Shown: positions 24,799 through 35,203 of the stretch, piece by piece
Layout: each line of letters begins with the position of its first letter
How positions within the stretch are numbered: position 1 is the stretch's first letter
NCBI GenBank assembly: GCA_945860915.1
Contig: CAMARR010000002.1
Location: forward strand, 62,001 to 126,000
DNA: 64,000 nt
Source of the DNA: Candidatus Kuenenia stuttgartensis
GTDB lineage: Bacteria; Planctomycetota; GCA-002687715; CAIWVZ01
Direction: 5' to 3'
Program-made: the position numbers and the translations under genes
Notes under the pieces: generated by a model
What the model was told of the DNA's origin: nothing
Databases searched by the model: none
Seen by the model: the letters and a program-made list of their open reading frames with translations, nothing else

Positions 24799-25902
24799 CT
24801 ACCAGCCCAAGAATGAAATCAGCTTGCCGACGAACTTCGACCGCGCGACGCAACCGTAGTCGCGGCTGTCACGGCTGGCGCCGGGCTGATCACCGAGCAA
24901 GAAGAAATATCCTTCGGGTACGAATACGGCTGTCTCATTGAGTACGCCTGACACCTGCTGGCGCGTCGGAACGTAGTGCACATCGCGATCTACGAAAATC
25001 GGACCTGCGGAGTCGAGCCCTCCCTGCACGCGAAATCCGATACGGGACGCGCCGAGTTGACTTGTGTCTCTTGGTTCCGTCCAGAGCCAACGGATCTCGG
25101 CGCCGTCCTCAATCCCAACCCGAACAAATCCATCATAGGTGTCGAGCGTTATTCCGCGCAACGGGACACCAGGGAAGTTGACGCGACGCACGTCCCCCGA
25201 CTCCGTCCGCACGACCGTCAATCCGCTGCGTCGGACCTCGACGGCAACGCTGTCCGAAGGCAGTGAGTGGATGATCGAAAACGCACTGTCTACAGAAGGA
25301 AGCAGTACGTCGCGCACGAGAACTCGAACGTCACTCACATCGTGCTCGCCACCAATGGAGACTCCTCCTTCGCCGACCCCATTGTCTTTGATGCGTGCGT
25401 CGTTGGATGCACCAAAGACCAAATCAACGGACGCCGGGCTCGCGCTCGGACGGACTTCGCGAATCATGTCACCGGCAACGACCACCTCGCTTCGCTCAGA
25501 AGGAGCAAGGCGCGCATCCGCAGCGGGGAACACACGAGTGCGTTGCGAAACACGAACCCCCTCGGAACGCTCGACGCGCTCGCTCCTGCCACCGTTGCGC
25601 GCAATCCACACGTCCCCAGCCCGAATCGAAACGGTGTCGCCTGCGACACCCACGATGCGCTTCACCGCAGGCCCATCCCCCGCATCAAAGACCACGACGT
25701 CGCCACGCGTGACACGATCGAGAACACTGCTGCGCCGATCCATGAGAAGCCACCCCCCCGCCGGCCGAATATGCGGCGCCATGCTCGCACCTCGCACGCG
25801 CACAATGTCAACGAACTTCCATCGCGCGACAGCGACGAGGGCGATCACAACACCACACGTCCAAATGCTTCGACGAAGGAGGCTACTCCCGGATGGACTC
25901 AC
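24799..25902 (-). CDS. Signal peptidase I-like protein with large insertion
   Basis: The protein has 367 residues from a GTG at 25902, whose last two bases overlap the stop of the amidohydrolase gene (GTGA). One membrane helix (CGVVIALVAVA, 16-26) precedes the catalytic Ser40 (GASMAP) and the general-base Lys81 (VKRIVGVAGD). The C-terminal box is GDQPGASRDSRDYG. Between the catalytic Lys and this box lies an extra region of about 200 residues, longer than usual. It should cleave signal peptides at the outer face of the membrane. An upstream start at 26040 lies within the neighbouring gene and is unlikely. Confidence 0.85.
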   Translation of the reverse strand: MSPSGSSLLRRSIWTCGVVIALVAVARWKFVDIVRVRGASMAPHIRPAGGWLLMDRRSSVLDRVTRGDVVVFDAGDGPAVKRIVGVAGDTVSIRAGDVWIARNGGRSERVERSEGVRVSQRTRVFPAADARLAPSERSEVVVAGDMIREVRPSASPASVDLVFGASNDARIKDNGVGEGGVSIGGEHDVSDVRVLVRDVLLPSVDSAFSIIHSLPSDSVAVEVRRSGLTVVRTESGDVRRVNFPGVPLRGITLDTYDGFVRVGIEDGAEIRWLWTEPRDTSQLGASRIGFRVQGGLDSAGPIFVDRDVHYVPTRQQVSGVLNETAVFVPEGYFFLLGDQPGASRDSRDYGCVARSKFVGKLISFLGW

Positions 25903-27170
25903 GCGCCGGATCTCGTCCGACGAGTCATTCCAGCGATCACCACTTCTCGCACGCGCTCGGGAGCACCAAGGAAAACCACAGCATCCTCGATTCGCGTCAA
26001 GCCGCGGTCGGCGCGCGAGCCGATGTCCAGAACTACCCAATCAGCCCATTTCCCGACTTCCAACGTTCCACACAGGTGCTTCACGCCGAGGGCCTCCGCA
26101 CCATTGACGGTGGCCATCGCGAGAGCATCCGTCGCCGACATGGCGTTCGCGCAACGCTCTACGCCGCGCGCGAGATTAAGAGCGAGCCTCATTTCCTCGA
26201 ACATGTCGGCGCGACTTGCGGATGCCAACGAGTCCGTACCAATTGCAACGTTGATGCCGAGTTGCCGCATCCGTGAGACAGGCGCGATGCCTTCACCTAA
26301 TTTCAGGTTTGAAGTCGGGCAATGCACGACATGCGTGCCAGACGCCGCTATGAGCCGTAGATCCTCCTCGTCCGCCTGAACAACGTGGGCCACGACGGTC
26401 GTCGGGCCGAGCCCGCCCAATTCAGAGACCACCTGCGTGGGCGACGCGCCTAAGCGGTACCGAGAAAGCGTGCCACGTTTTGCGACACTCTCGTAGAGAG
26501 GGCCCCGTCGATGCAGCAGGAAATCGCGCTCCTCAACGCTCTCCTCCAAATGAAACGAAAGGCGACGCCGTTCAGCGCGCGCACGCTCGACGGCCTTCGA
26601 GAAGGTGAAGGTCGGGCAGGTCCATGGCGAGTGAGGCGAGATTCCCCAGCGTCCGACTCCCGTATTCTCGGGAACCGCACCAAGTCGTGATTCCGTGTGA
26701 ACCCATGCCGCGATCTCGTCGGGCGCAAGGCTTCCGAATACCTCGTGAAAATAGACGCCGCGCATCCCGAGCTCGGCCAAGGCTTGCATGCCTTCCAATC
26801 GGTAATGATTCTCGCCGACCATGGTGACGCCGCCTGACAGCAATTCGCGCGCTGAAATCCGAGCGCCATCGGCGTATTCATGGATGTCGCCCGACTCGAT
26901 TCGTCGGATGGAGTCCATCATCGGACCGACAATCCAATCGTGGAATCCCGCGTTGTCGTCGAGGCCTCGAAGAGTGCCAAGCGGTAGGTGCACATGCGCC
27001 GAGACCAGTCCCGGAATCACAATCATGCCGTCGCCCATACGACTGCATTCAGCAGGCGCAGTGCCTCGCCCCATGTCGATGATGATCCCGTCTTCCGCGA
27101 GAATCCATCCGTCTTCTAGAGGCGGGCTCCCTACCGGAACAATCCAACTTGCGGCGACTCCCGTACGCAT
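25899..27170 (-). CDS. Amidohydrolase, SAH/MTA deaminase-like
   Basis: The protein has 423 residues from the ATG at 27170. The metal-dependent hydrolase signature is complete: HxH (SAHVHLPLG), HLEES, AHVVQADEED, HCPTSNLKLGEG, and IGTDSLAS with the catalytic Asp. The C-terminal GTLEVGKWADWVVLD closes the composite domain. These features fit the deaminase/chlorohydrolase group acting on S-adenosylhomocysteine, methylthioadenosine, guanine or related amines; the exact substrate is not decided. A further upstream reading to 27356 overlaps the previous gene and is rejected. It is four-base coupled to the signal peptidase gene. Confidence 0.85.
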   Translation of the reverse strand: MRTGVAASWIVPVGSPPLEDGWILAEDGIIIDMGRGTAPAECSRMGDGMIVIPGLVSAHVHLPLGTLRGLDDNAGFHDWIVGPMMDSIRRIESGDIHEYADGARISARELLSGGVTMVGENHYRLEGMQALAELGMRGVYFHEVFGSLAPDEIAAWVHTESRLGAVPENTGVGRWGISPHSPWTCPTFTFSKAVERARAERRRLSFHLEESVEERDFLLHRRGPLYESVAKRGTLSRYRLGASPTQVVSELGGLGPTTVVAHVVQADEEDLRLIAASGTHVVHCPTSNLKLGEGIAPVSRMRQLGINVAIGTDSLASASRADMFEEMRLALNLARGVERCANAMSATDALAMATVNGAEALGVKHLCGTLEVGKWADWVVLDIGSRADRGLTRIEDAVVFLGAPERVREVVIAGMTRRTRSGA

Positions 27171-27192
27171 GGTGCAAGTGTAACGCGTACTC

Positions 27193-28482
27193 TCAGCGGT
27201 CGGAGAGCCCGGCGGCGTCGAGCTGGGCGATGAACTCCGGATGGTGCGAGAATCGAGCACGGAATCCGCGAAGTGCGCCCTCGAACTCCACGAGACCGAC
27301 ATGATGGCTCGAAGACTTGAGCCATGTAATGACGTCGTCGATCCTATCGATTCCATGTCGATCCGATACCCTGTAAGCAGCCGTCATGAGCCAACCGGCC
27401 GCCATCGCGGGCCGTTGCGAAAAGATGCGCTCAGCGCCCGCGACAAGGGAATCGGGTTCGACTACCTGTGTGAACACCACGCCGTCCGCCTCGAGGATCA
27501 TCCCCTCATCTAGGTACAGCAAGAACAGGACCGTTGGCTCTTTTCGATGTCGCTCGAGATGCCCAAGAATCCTTTCGCGCACGCGATTCCATTGCTCGCC
27601 TGGGACAGAACTCTTGAGCGCAAGAAAAAGGTCACGGCCTGGCGTGCGCAGGAACAGTGCTTCGATGTCTGCCTTGGACTGGTGGTCGTTGTGCGATCCC
27701 CCAAGTGAATCCCGAACTGCAGAACGCACCTCGTGGACGTCAAGAGTCCGCGGCGACTCGATCAGTTGGCGCGCGACCACGATGGCCTCGCGGTGACGAC
27801 CAGCGCGAGTCAGAGCCCGAACGAGCGGTCCGCCGTATCCGTCAGTCTCAAGGAGTGACGAAGCGACGTCGACGGCCAGGTCATGGCGTCCAAGTCCCGC
27901 GTGGGCCTCGCCGAGTATGAACCACAAACGTGTTCGAACCGCTCGTAACACGGCGCGACGTTGATCGACTCTCTCTCCGGGGCGCGTGGGAAACGGAATC
28001 AGAAACGCGTTGAGATGCTCCTCTACCGTTGCACGGAGTTCTTCAAAATCAACCGTTTGACATGCCGACGCTGCGATCCGACGCTCGACAAAAGGAATCA
28101 ACCCAGTCGAGTCCTCAACGCTGAGGTCAAACCAGCGCCTGAATGCCAAGGCGCGGTCGACGGTTCCCGAATGAACACGGGCATCCTCGACGAGTCCCGC
28201 CGCTACGGCTGCCGCCGCCCGCGTTGCTAATCGACTCACCTCAAAATGCTCGACTTCGTCGACAAACTCGGCAATCCGCACGGCGGTTGACATGATGTCA
28301 AGCCACCCCTCGACTGTGAGGTGGAGGTCTGAATCTCCCAGTCGAACCAATGCCTCGCTGATCTCGTTTGCCCGCGCCAAGCCTTCGGCAAACTGATGCA
28401 CATGCCCTGAGCGCTCTCCGATAGCGAAGGCGCGCGTGAGGTCACTCTGAATGTCTAGTTGCTGAAGTTCCCGGAGATCCAT
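27193..28482 (-). CDS. Hypothetical cytoplasmic helical-repeat protein
   Basis: The protein has 429 residues and no signal peptide or membrane segment. It appears all-helical with degenerate TPR-like pairs (AHAGLGRHDLAVDVASSLLE, LTRAGRHREAIVVARQLIES). It begins MDLRELQQLDIQSDLTRAF. I do not recognise a family. It precedes the amidohydrolase by 22 bases on the same strand and may belong to its transcription unit. The codon use looks like that of its neighbours. Confidence 0.7.
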   Translation of the reverse strand: MDLRELQQLDIQSDLTRAFAIGERSGHVHQFAEGLARANEISEALVRLGDSDLHLTVEGWLDIMSTAVRIAEFVDEVEHFEVSRLATRAAAAVAAGLVEDARVHSGTVDRALAFRRWFDLSVEDSTGLIPFVERRIAASACQTVDFEELRATVEEHLNAFLIPFPTRPGERVDQRRAVLRAVRTRLWFILGEAHAGLGRHDLAVDVASSLLETDGYGGPLVRALTRAGRHREAIVVARQLIESPRTLDVHEVRSAVRDSLGGSHNDHQSKADIEALFLRTPGRDLFLALKSSVPGEQWNRVRERILGHLERHRKEPTVLFLLYLDEGMILEADGVVFTQVVEPDSLVAGAERIFSQRPAMAAGWLMTAAYRVSDRHGIDRIDDVITWLKSSSHHVGLVEFEGALRGFRARFSHHPEFIAQLDAAGLSDR

Positions 28483-28535
28483 TGGGCCTCCGGGATTATC
28501 TCTCAGTGCGACCTCAGCGACGAGGGGTCGCGCGT

Positions 28536-29597
28536 TTAGTTCTTGAGGCGCAGCGGATCAACCAACGAAGCATCCGGCTTGGTGTTGATGCGTGCTTCCA
28601 CGACATCCAAAGTCGCGATAGGTTCGAGACCACCACCGAGGATAGTCACTCGAGACGGCATCTGCACGCCACCGGTGACACGCCAACCGCTCCAATCCGA
28701 TGCGCGCATGCGAACGCCTCCCGCCAACCAATCGATGTGAAGGACACGATTCGTGATCGGATCGAACGTCGCGCGCGCCGTGATGGTCCCGCTGCCCTTC
28801 ATTTTGACGACGAACGTCTCGCGTTGCTCGCCCGCCGGTGCTGCCGGCGTTTCTAGCGTGCAGTCATATGCCGACGCGTCGAAAGGAAGGAGATCAGCCA
28901 AGCGCACGGACGACCCCTGTACGCGGGTTTCTGCGAGCGATGGGGCTAACTCGGTGACTTTTCCTGCCGCATCCTTACGCCACACGGTCGTACGACCCGT
29001 AGGTTCGGATTTTACGACAAACGTCTCATCCGAGATCCACTTTTCGCCGTCTTTCCGCAGGATCTCCACCCGACGCGACACGTTCTTTTCGCGAATTTCG
29101 GTAAGCCGGACGCGGAATGTCACAGGCTTGAGCGAGAGATCCGCCGCCTGAACGTCCAGAGTCGTCGTGCGATCAGCAATCGCCGCCGCCTGCGCCATCA
29201 TCTGCGCAGCAAACTCGCGAGAACGAGCGACGACATGATCTGCCGGCGTCAGCGGCGCGCCCGAAGATCCCTCCGCACCAGATCCACCTTTAGGCGACGC
29301 TGCGTCGGGCTTCGGCTCGCCCTTAAAATCAGGGGCATCTTCTCGTTTCATGCCAGACCGTGTCGCACCACCCGTGCCTCGCGGATTGGTGACTCCGCCC
29401 GGACCACGGGGCGTTGCACCCCTTGGACCTGCACCGGGTGCGCCGCTTCCCGTCGGTCTTCCAAACCCCGAAGCAGGAGCCGCGGACGATGTCCCGCCGC
29501 CGAACCCCGCCGGAAAGCCATGCCCCAGAACTGCCCCCGCCAAGAGGGCCATCGTGACCCCTTGAGCGACCATCATCTTCGTCTTCATCGTATTCAT
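28536..29597 (-). CDS. Secreted LolA-like (outer-membrane lipoprotein sorting-like) protein
   Basis: The protein has 353 residues. The ATG at 29597 is preceded by AGGAGG six bases away, an excellent ribosome binding site. A signal peptide (MALLAGAVLGHGF region, ending near residue 27) leads into a disordered Gly/Pro/Ser/Thr-rich segment of about 90 residues. The C-terminal 200 residues are alternating beta strands (VTFRVRLTEIREKNVSRRVE, TITARATFDPITNRVLHIDW), which resemble LolA or LppX-like half-barrels that bind lipid moieties. Function is not established. It is likely extracytoplasmic. Confidence 0.65.
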   Translation of the reverse strand: MNTMKTKMMVAQGVTMALLAGAVLGHGFPAGFGGGTSSAAPASGFGRPTGSGAPGAGPRGATPRGPGGVTNPRGTGGATRSGMKREDAPDFKGEPKPDAASPKGGSGAEGSSGAPLTPADHVVARSREFAAQMMAQAAAIADRTTTLDVQAADLSLKPVTFRVRLTEIREKNVSRRVEILRKDGEKWISDETFVVKSEPTGRTTVWRKDAAGKVTELAPSLAETRVQGSSVRLADLLPFDASAYDCTLETPAAPAGEQRETFVVKMKGSGTITARATFDPITNRVLHIDWLAGGVRMRASDWSGWRVTGGVQMPSRVTILGGGLEPIATLDVVEARINTKPDASLVDPLRLKN

Positions 29598-29712
29598 GCC
29601 GTTCCTCCTATTCCCCTTCGGGAATCTGCTTGGAAGAAGCAGCGTGGGTGGCCCGGGTTCCTGCCGAGCACCTGCATCTTAGAACGAGCGCAACATGCGG
29701 TGCAAGTTTCTC

Positions 29713-31725
29713 TTACGAGAAGTTCGCGACCTTGCATGCCCCTTCTTCACAGAGTTGACCGACGGGGGCCCCCGGACGCGAAACAGGGAACGGCCCACTC
29801 AACCCCAGACGTCCGAGATTCGCGCGTTCGCCGTCAAGCACCGGCACAACCACTCGCCCCGGCATGAATTGCCGATGCGCCCAGGAAATGGCGTCTCGGC
29901 AAGGCGCGTCGCATGCAGTCGCGATCACATGGAAAGTCCGAGGCATCTCGGAAAGCTCTCCGCTGGCAGCCGCAAGCAATGGGAAAGCGTGCGGGGCGCG
30001 TGCGATGCGCCCGCCAAAGGCAGAAACAATGCGACCTCCGCGCCCCCTGCGGGTCTCGTCACCCGTGATTGCGCCGAGCCTCGCATGGACGAGAGCAAGG
30101 ACCGCGTTCCCAGAAGGCATGGCGCCGTCTGATGACTCTTTCATGCGTACGATAAGGTCATCCGATATAGACGCCGAAAAGAAGGACCCATCCTCGTCTT
30201 TGAAGAGTTCGTCACACGCGTCGGCGACCTCGATCGCGCGTTGAAGATAGCGGGAAACACCTGTTGCCGAAAACAGGCTGATCAACCCGCAAGCATACGC
30301 ACTGTAGTCATCAAGACCTGCTTCGAATCGCGCTTCGCCTTCGCGCCAGCGGCGCAGGAGCCTTCCGTCCGACCTCACGAGATTTGACTCAACAAATGCG
30401 GCAGCTCGCTCCGCCATGTCGGTCCAACGAGGATTCGCCGATATTGCGCCGAGTCTCGCGAGGGCTGCGATCATAAGCCCATTCCAACTGAGGAGGATCT
30501 TGTCATCCGTCATCGGATGGACACGCGGGTGCCTCCAAACGTAGAGTCGACGACGCACGTCAATCAACCACGCATGAAGGGCTTCCGGGGTCTTTCCAAC
30601 GTCATCCGCGATGTCGGCGAGAGCATGGGGCAGATGAAGGACATTGGATCCCTCGAAATTGCCGTCCTTGCTCACTCCAAAGATGCGCGCGGCCAAGCTC
30701 CCATCGGCAGCCCCCAACGCATCCGTCATCTCATCCAATGTCATGACGTAGAACCGGCCCTCCTCCCCCTCGGAATCGGCATCTTGGGCGCTGAAAAAGC
30801 CGCCCATCGGGTGAGTCATCTCACGTGCGCACCACGACGCGACCTCCTCCGCGATCCAAAGCCAAGGTTTGGCCTGCGACATGGCGAAGCCGTCGAGATA
30901 GGCCTCGATCAACTGTGCGTTGTCATAAAGCATCTTCTCGAAATGTGGAACGAGCCAGCGCTCATCCGTCGAATAGCGCGCGAATCCGCCACCGACCTGG
31001 TCTCGAAGGCCACCGCGCGCCATGCCAGACAACGTGCCTGCAATGGCATCCATACACTCGTCGGTTGGTCGGCGCGCCTGCTCGTGGGCAAGCAACGCGA
31101 GAATCGATGGACGAGGGAATTTGGGCGCCCCACCAAAGCCTCCCCACTCCTTGTCATAGTCCTTGATGAATGCAGTCGCTACCGTGGTAGTGATCTCTGC
31201 CGGAATAGCCCCAGGGGCTGACCCAGTTTGAGACAAATGCCCTGACAGCCAGTCGGCATTGCCTTGAATGTCGGCGCGCCGATGTCCCCACGCGTGACTT
31301 AGACTTTTCAAGACATCGATAAAACCCGGGCGACCCCATCGTGCCGTCGGCGGGTAATAGGTACCTCCGTGAAACGGTTTGAGTTCGGGAGTAAGGAACA
31401 CCGAAAGCGGCCACCCACCCTGCCCGGTTTGCGCGACAACCGACTGCATGTAAATCGCATCGACGTCCGGCCGCTCCTCACGATCGACCTTGATCGGGAT
31501 GAAGTGCTCGTTGAGAAACGCTGCAACGTCGAGGTTCTCAAAGGACTCTCGTTCCATGACGTGACACCAATGGCATGTGGCGTACCCAATCGAAAGGAAG
31601 ATGGGTCGATCGGTCGAACGGGCCTCGGCGAATGCCTCTCCCCCCCAGGGGCGCCAATCCACCGGGTTGTATGCGTGTTGGAGTAAGTAAGGGCTCTTCT
31701 CGAGGATCAGAGAGTTCGGCTTCAT
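29713..31725 (-). CDS. DUF255 thioredoxin-domain protein (YyaL/SPATA20-like)
   Basis: The protein has 670 residues. The N-terminal 150 residues are the DUF255 thioredoxin fold ([38 protein letters not shown]) with the redox pair Cys51-x-x-Cys54. The remainder is an (alpha/alpha)6-barrel like that of N-acylglucosamine epimerases ([48 protein letters not shown]). Members are widespread but poorly characterised. The length is full. It is a cytoplasmic protein with no signal peptide, transcribed away from the region near 31.9 kb. Confidence 0.93.
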   Translation of the reverse strand: MKPNSLILEKSPYLLQHAYNPVDWRPWGGEAFAEARSTDRPIFLSIGYATCHWCHVMERESFENLDVAAFLNEHFIPIKVDREERPDVDAIYMQSVVAQTGQGGWPLSVFLTPELKPFHGGTYYPPTARWGRPGFIDVLKSLSHAWGHRRADIQGNADWLSGHLSQTGSAPGAIPAEITTTVATAFIKDYDKEWGGFGGAPKFPRPSILALLAHEQARRPTDECMDAIAGTLSGMARGGLRDQVGGGFARYSTDERWLVPHFEKMLYDNAQLIEAYLDGFAMSQAKPWLWIAEEVASWCAREMTHPMGGFFSAQDADSEGEEGRFYVMTLDEMTDALGAADGSLAARIFGVSKDGNFEGSNVLHLPHALADIADDVGKTPEALHAWLIDVRRRLYVWRHPRVHPMTDDKILLSWNGLMIAALARLGAISANPRWTDMAERAAAFVESNLVRSDGRLLRRWREGEARFEAGLDDYSAYACGLISLFSATGVSRYLQRAIEVADACDELFKDEDGSFFSASISDDLIVRMKESSDGAMPSGNAVLALVHARLGAITGDETRRGRGGRIVSAFGGRIARAPHAFPLLAAASGELSEMPRTFHVIATACDAPCRDAISWAHRQFMPGRVVVPVLDGERANLGRLGLSGPFPVSRPGAPVGQLCEEGACKVANFS

Positions 31726-31959
31726 AGGGAAATTTGATTTCAGCGACCGCGTCTTTGTGCGGAGACACTAGCGCGGAAAAGGTCGTTCGACGCAAACTGT
31801 TGCAGGGTAATACCCTACAAAATTCCGAGTAAGAAATGGGCTTTTTGCCGGCGTCTGCGCGTCTTGATTCAGTCGTCCGTAGAAAGATTAGCCCACGTAC
31901 CTAGATGTCCTGCCGACCGCACTGCCATTCCGATGAGAGACTTAAACGGAGGTTTCGCC

Positions 31960-33093
31960 ATGAATCGCCCCGGCGCTCGAGGAGCAGCTAGACATCTGCT
32001 CCTCCTCTGCGAACAAGCTGATCAACTCGCGCAACGTGTACGTCGTTCGACTCGCGCGACCGCCCGCGGCCGCCTAGAAGGGCGGCGCAAGGCTGCCGTT
32101 AAGGCCTTGCAGAAGGCGCTCCGTACGCGGTCCAAAGATCGACTGCACGAGGCTCTCGCCGTCATGGCCAAAGGGCACACGCTTGAGGGTCGCGATGTCT
32201 TGGCATTGCTATTCCTTTTCAATCGAAGAGTGAGATCCCAAGACGCGATCGCAACTGGCCGAGAGATCGTCGAGGCCTGCGCGCTCGACGAAGACGAAGC
32301 GCTCGCCGCTTCCGTGACCCTTCATCCCGACCACCCGCTGGTAGCCAAGGGCCTCGTTGAAACCGGCGCTGCGTGCGCGGAGGAAGCGCTCGACTCTCCC
32401 TTCCGCCTCGCAGAGTCTTGCTTCACGACGCTTTACCGTGCCTATCACGGGCTTCCAGAGATCACCGAGCCAACCAATGCGCCGGCGTACCGATCGGGTC
32501 GGGAGCATCTCGCCGACTGGCGCATCCTCGTCGAAATTGCGCGGCGTCGTGCATTGCGGCTTTTCCCGCGAAGTGGTTGGGCTGACGGCCTGACGCCAGA
32601 CGACATCGGTCTGCCTGATCTTCAAGACGGGTTCCTTAGGGTCGTCGCCGCCATTCGCGCCCGCGAAGACGCTACTCAAAAGGAGGTCCCTCTGCCCATT
32701 CGCGACCTATCTAAGGAATTCGGACTCGATCACCGCGAGACTCTTGTCTTGGTGACGCTTTTGGTCCAAGAGCTCTACACCTCCCGCGTCACGGTTGACC
32801 TACTTGACCTTGTGAGGCTCATCGCGGATGAAGAGGACGACGTCCCTCATTGGCGACGGGCGCTTTCCGCCGACGGACGGTTGCGGTCGCTCGGGCTAAT
32901 CAACACCGAGACTGAATTCGAAGACCGCGACCTCTTCGGAACGGCCTGGCTCCCAGAATCCGTGGCCGAACGGTTCCTGGCTGGCCAGGACGGCACAGGG
33001 CCCATTTCTCCCGACGAAAAGACCCGTTTTAAGGACTGGTTGGCCTCCATGAACGGATCGCGCGACTTCTTCGATCGGATGGGGCCGGGGTGA
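31960..33093 (+). CDS. Hypothetical helical protein
   Basis: The protein has 377 residues from the ATG at 31960, which is preceded by GGAGG seven bases away. Upstream in-frame ATGs at 31864 and 31933 lack such a site. It is almost entirely helical (LLLLCEQADQLAQRVRRSTR, ALQKALRTRSKDRLHEALAV) with an acidic-basic mix and no membrane segment. The C-terminal third may contain a winged-helix-like region (DHRETLVLVTLLVQELYTSR). I do not recognise a family. A TPR gene begins 30 bases after its stop. Confidence 0.7.
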   Translation: MNRPGARGAARHLLLLCEQADQLAQRVRRSTRATARGRLEGRRKAAVKALQKALRTRSKDRLHEALAVMAKGHTLEGRDVLALLFLFNRRVRSQDAIATGREIVEACALDEDEALAASVTLHPDHPLVAKGLVETGAACAEEALDSPFRLAESCFTTLYRAYHGLPEITEPTNAPAYRSGREHLADWRILVEIARRRALRLFPRSGWADGLTPDDIGLPDLQDGFLRVVAAIRAREDATQKEVPLPIRDLSKEFGLDHRETLVLVTLLVQELYTSRVTVDLLDLVRLIADEEDDVPHWRRALSADGRLRSLGLINTETEFEDRDLFGTAWLPESVAERFLAGQDGTGPISPDEKTRFKDWLASMNGSRDFFDRMGPG

Positions 33094-33123
33094 CGCCCGG
33101 CCCGATTCGGTAAAACATGGGGC

Positions 33124-33816
33124 ATGCCCCCACGCAAGAAGGTCGTTCCCGCCGATCGCGAGCTCGCGAACCAATTCACCCGATTCCAAGGGATGTTCCC
33201 CGAACTCCCCGTCGATCGCATTTGGGCCGCCACCGCGGAGTACTTCGATGAGCGGGGCGACGGATCGCACACCCTCGCCGCCTGGCGCAATGCCGCATCG
33301 ACAAATCCCGAGTGGGGGCGATGGCACCTCGAACTCGCCAAGACCCTGATACGCCTCAAGCATTTCGATCAGGCATTCGTCCACCTGTCGCGCTGCGTGG
33401 ATCTTGATTCGACAGGATGCGATACAGGCTACTTCTCAGCCAACCCGCTCTACTACCTCGGCTACGCGCTGTTCAACCTCGGCCGATACAAGGAAGCTTC
33501 GGAAGCGTGGCGCGGTGCTGAGACGACGGTATTTCGATGGCGCGACCCGGAACCGCTGAAGGACTTCCACTTCCACCGGGCCTTCGCCCACCATGTGGAC
33601 AAGAACATACTTGATGCGATGGAATCCTACCGCCGTGCGCTGATTGCTCCAGGCCCCGGCGACGGATCGGACGAAGACACCATGGATCCCGACGCGGTCG
33701 AAGCGGCGCAGATCATGAATGACCGAATCGAACCCTTTTATCTCATGGCCCGACGTGGCGAAATCCCCGATGCCGCCGCCGTCACTGCCGTGCCGTATAC
33801 CGGACGCGAATCATGA
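33124..33816 (+). CDS. TPR-containing cytoplasmic protein
   Basis: The protein has 230 residues. Degenerate TPR pairs are visible (WHLELAKTLIRLKHFDQAFV, HLSRCVDLDS, NPLYYLGYALFNLGRYKEAS, EAWRGAE). No signal peptide is seen. The stop overlaps the start of the DRE-TIM enzyme gene (ATGA), which suggests coupled expression. A role as an adaptor for that enzyme or for the preceding hypothetical protein is possible but unsupported. Confidence 0.8.
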   Translation: MPPRKKVVPADRELANQFTRFQGMFPELPVDRIWAATAEYFDERGDGSHTLAAWRNAASTNPEWGRWHLELAKTLIRLKHFDQAFVHLSRCVDLDSTGCDTGYFSANPLYYLGYALFNLGRYKEASEAWRGAETTVFRWRDPEPLKDFHFHRAFAHHVDKNILDAMESYRRALIAPGPGDGSDEDTMDPDAVEAAQIMNDRIEPFYLMARRGEIPDAAAVTAVPYTGRES

Positions 33817-35066
33817 CCGAGTCGACAGGCCGCGACAGCCTAATTCACGATTGGAATCTTGCGACCTCCGACGTGTTCAAACCGGCGTCCGCTCCAACGT
33901 TCGATGACGAGACCCTTCGTGACGGCTTGCAGTCGCCGTCCGCCAACGATCCGTCGCTCGAGAAGAAGTTGCGCCTGCTGGATCTCATGGAAGGTCTCGG
34001 GATTGAGACGGCGAATCTCGGTCTTCCCGGTGCAGGTGAGATCCATCGTCGCGACATCCTCGCGATGTGCAAACATCTTGCCTCATCCAAGGCACGATTG
34101 CGCCCCAATGTCGCGTGCCGAACGTTGCTGACGGACATCGAGCCCGTCATCGAGATGAAGGAGAAGTCGGGACTCGACATCCTCGCGTGTTGTTTCATCG
34201 GATCGTCTCCGATCCGCCAGTACACCGAAAACTGGACCATCGACACGATCCTTGGGCACGTCGAAAAGTCACTCACGTTCGCCCGCGACCGTGGAATCTC
34301 TGTGATGTTCGTGACCGAAGATACAACCCGTGCCCACCCGGACGACATCCGGCGCATGTATCGTCTTGCGATCGACCTTGGGGTGGAACGTGTTTGCGTT
34401 TGCGACACCGTGGGGCACGCTACGCCGACCGGAACGCGCAACGTCATCGGGTTCGTCCGCTCCATCGTGCAAGAGTCCGGGCGCGACGTGAAGATCGACT
34501 GGCACGGCCACCGCGACCGCAATCTCGACATCGCAAATTGCATCGCAGCAATTGAAGCGGGGGCTCATCAGATTCACGGTGCGGCGCTTGGAGTCGGCGA
34601 ACGAGCCGGCAACGCTCCGATGGATCTTCTACTTGCCAACTTCAAGCTCCTTGGATGGATCGATCGCGATCTGTCGACTTTAGGAAGCTATGTCAAGTCG
34701 GCATCGGACGCGATCGGCGTCCCGATCCCCCACAACTACCCCATCTTCGGGAACGACGCGTTCCTGACCGGAACGGGGGTCCACGCTGCGGCGGTGGTCA
34801 AGGCTCTACGTAAAGGCGATGCTTGGCTCGCCGATCGTGTCTATTCGGGTGTCCCCGCGGGTTGGTTCGGTCTCGAACAGCGAATCTCCGTTGGGTACAT
34901 GTCAGGCAAGTCGAATGCGGAATTCTGGTTAGAGCATCACGGCTACAAACCGAACGATGCCCTCGTAGCGCATATTCTCGGGAGCGCCAAGCAAGGCACC
35001 CACCTGTTCACCGACGCAGAACTCCACGCTCTTGCCCAGGGGTTCTTGATGTCTGCTTCGCACTAA
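33813..35066 (+). CDS. Isopropylmalate/homocitrate synthase-family (DRE-TIM) enzyme
   Basis: The protein has 417 residues. The TIM-barrel starts at about residue 35 with the DRE-TIM metal motif DETLRDGLQSP, and later has CDTVGHATPTGTRN and the metal-binding HGHRDRNLDIAN. These features place it among acyl-CoA/2-oxoacid condensing enzymes such as 2-isopropylmalate or homocitrate synthase. The C-terminal regulatory domain of LeuA is missing, and about 417 residues fits the short forms. The acceptor cannot be assigned. The ATG overlaps the TPR gene's stop. Confidence 0.85.
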   Translation: MTESTGRDSLIHDWNLATSDVFKPASAPTFDDETLRDGLQSPSANDPSLEKKLRLLDLMEGLGIETANLGLPGAGEIHRRDILAMCKHLASSKARLRPNVACRTLLTDIEPVIEMKEKSGLDILACCFIGSSPIRQYTENWTIDTILGHVEKSLTFARDRGISVMFVTEDTTRAHPDDIRRMYRLAIDLGVERVCVCDTVGHATPTGTRNVIGFVRSIVQESGRDVKIDWHGHRDRNLDIANCIAAIEAGAHQIHGAALGVGERAGNAPMDLLLANFKLLGWIDRDLSTLGSYVKSASDAIGVPIPHNYPIFGNDAFLTGTGVHAAAVVKALRKGDAWLADRVYSGVPAGWFGLEQRISVGYMSGKSNAEFWLEHHGYKPNDALVAHILGSAKQGTHLFTDAELHALAQGFLMSASH

Positions 35067-35141
35067 ACGCACCGTTTTTTCGATGCTGCGAGGCTTTCCT
35101 CGTGGTAACCTCTTCCCTCCCCCGGACGGCGCCTAATGCCC

Positions 35142-35154
35142 TCGTGAGTCACGA
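35142..35154. promoter_or_regulatory. Perfect 13-base palindrome, possible operator
   Basis: TCGTGAGTCACGA has 6-base arms about a central G. It lies 49 bases before the ATG at 35204, in the only leader of this part of the operon, and could bind a dimeric regulator. A match this short can arise by chance. Confidence 0.25.
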
Positions 35155-35203
35155 AGGCTACGACCGCCCCCGGATCATGGACCAACCCCTTCGGAGCCCT
35201 GCT

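Noticed and set aside
25139-26379. Two long plus-strand open frames
   Set aside because: Both are antisense to the signal peptidase and amidohydrolase genes and have no recognisable domain.
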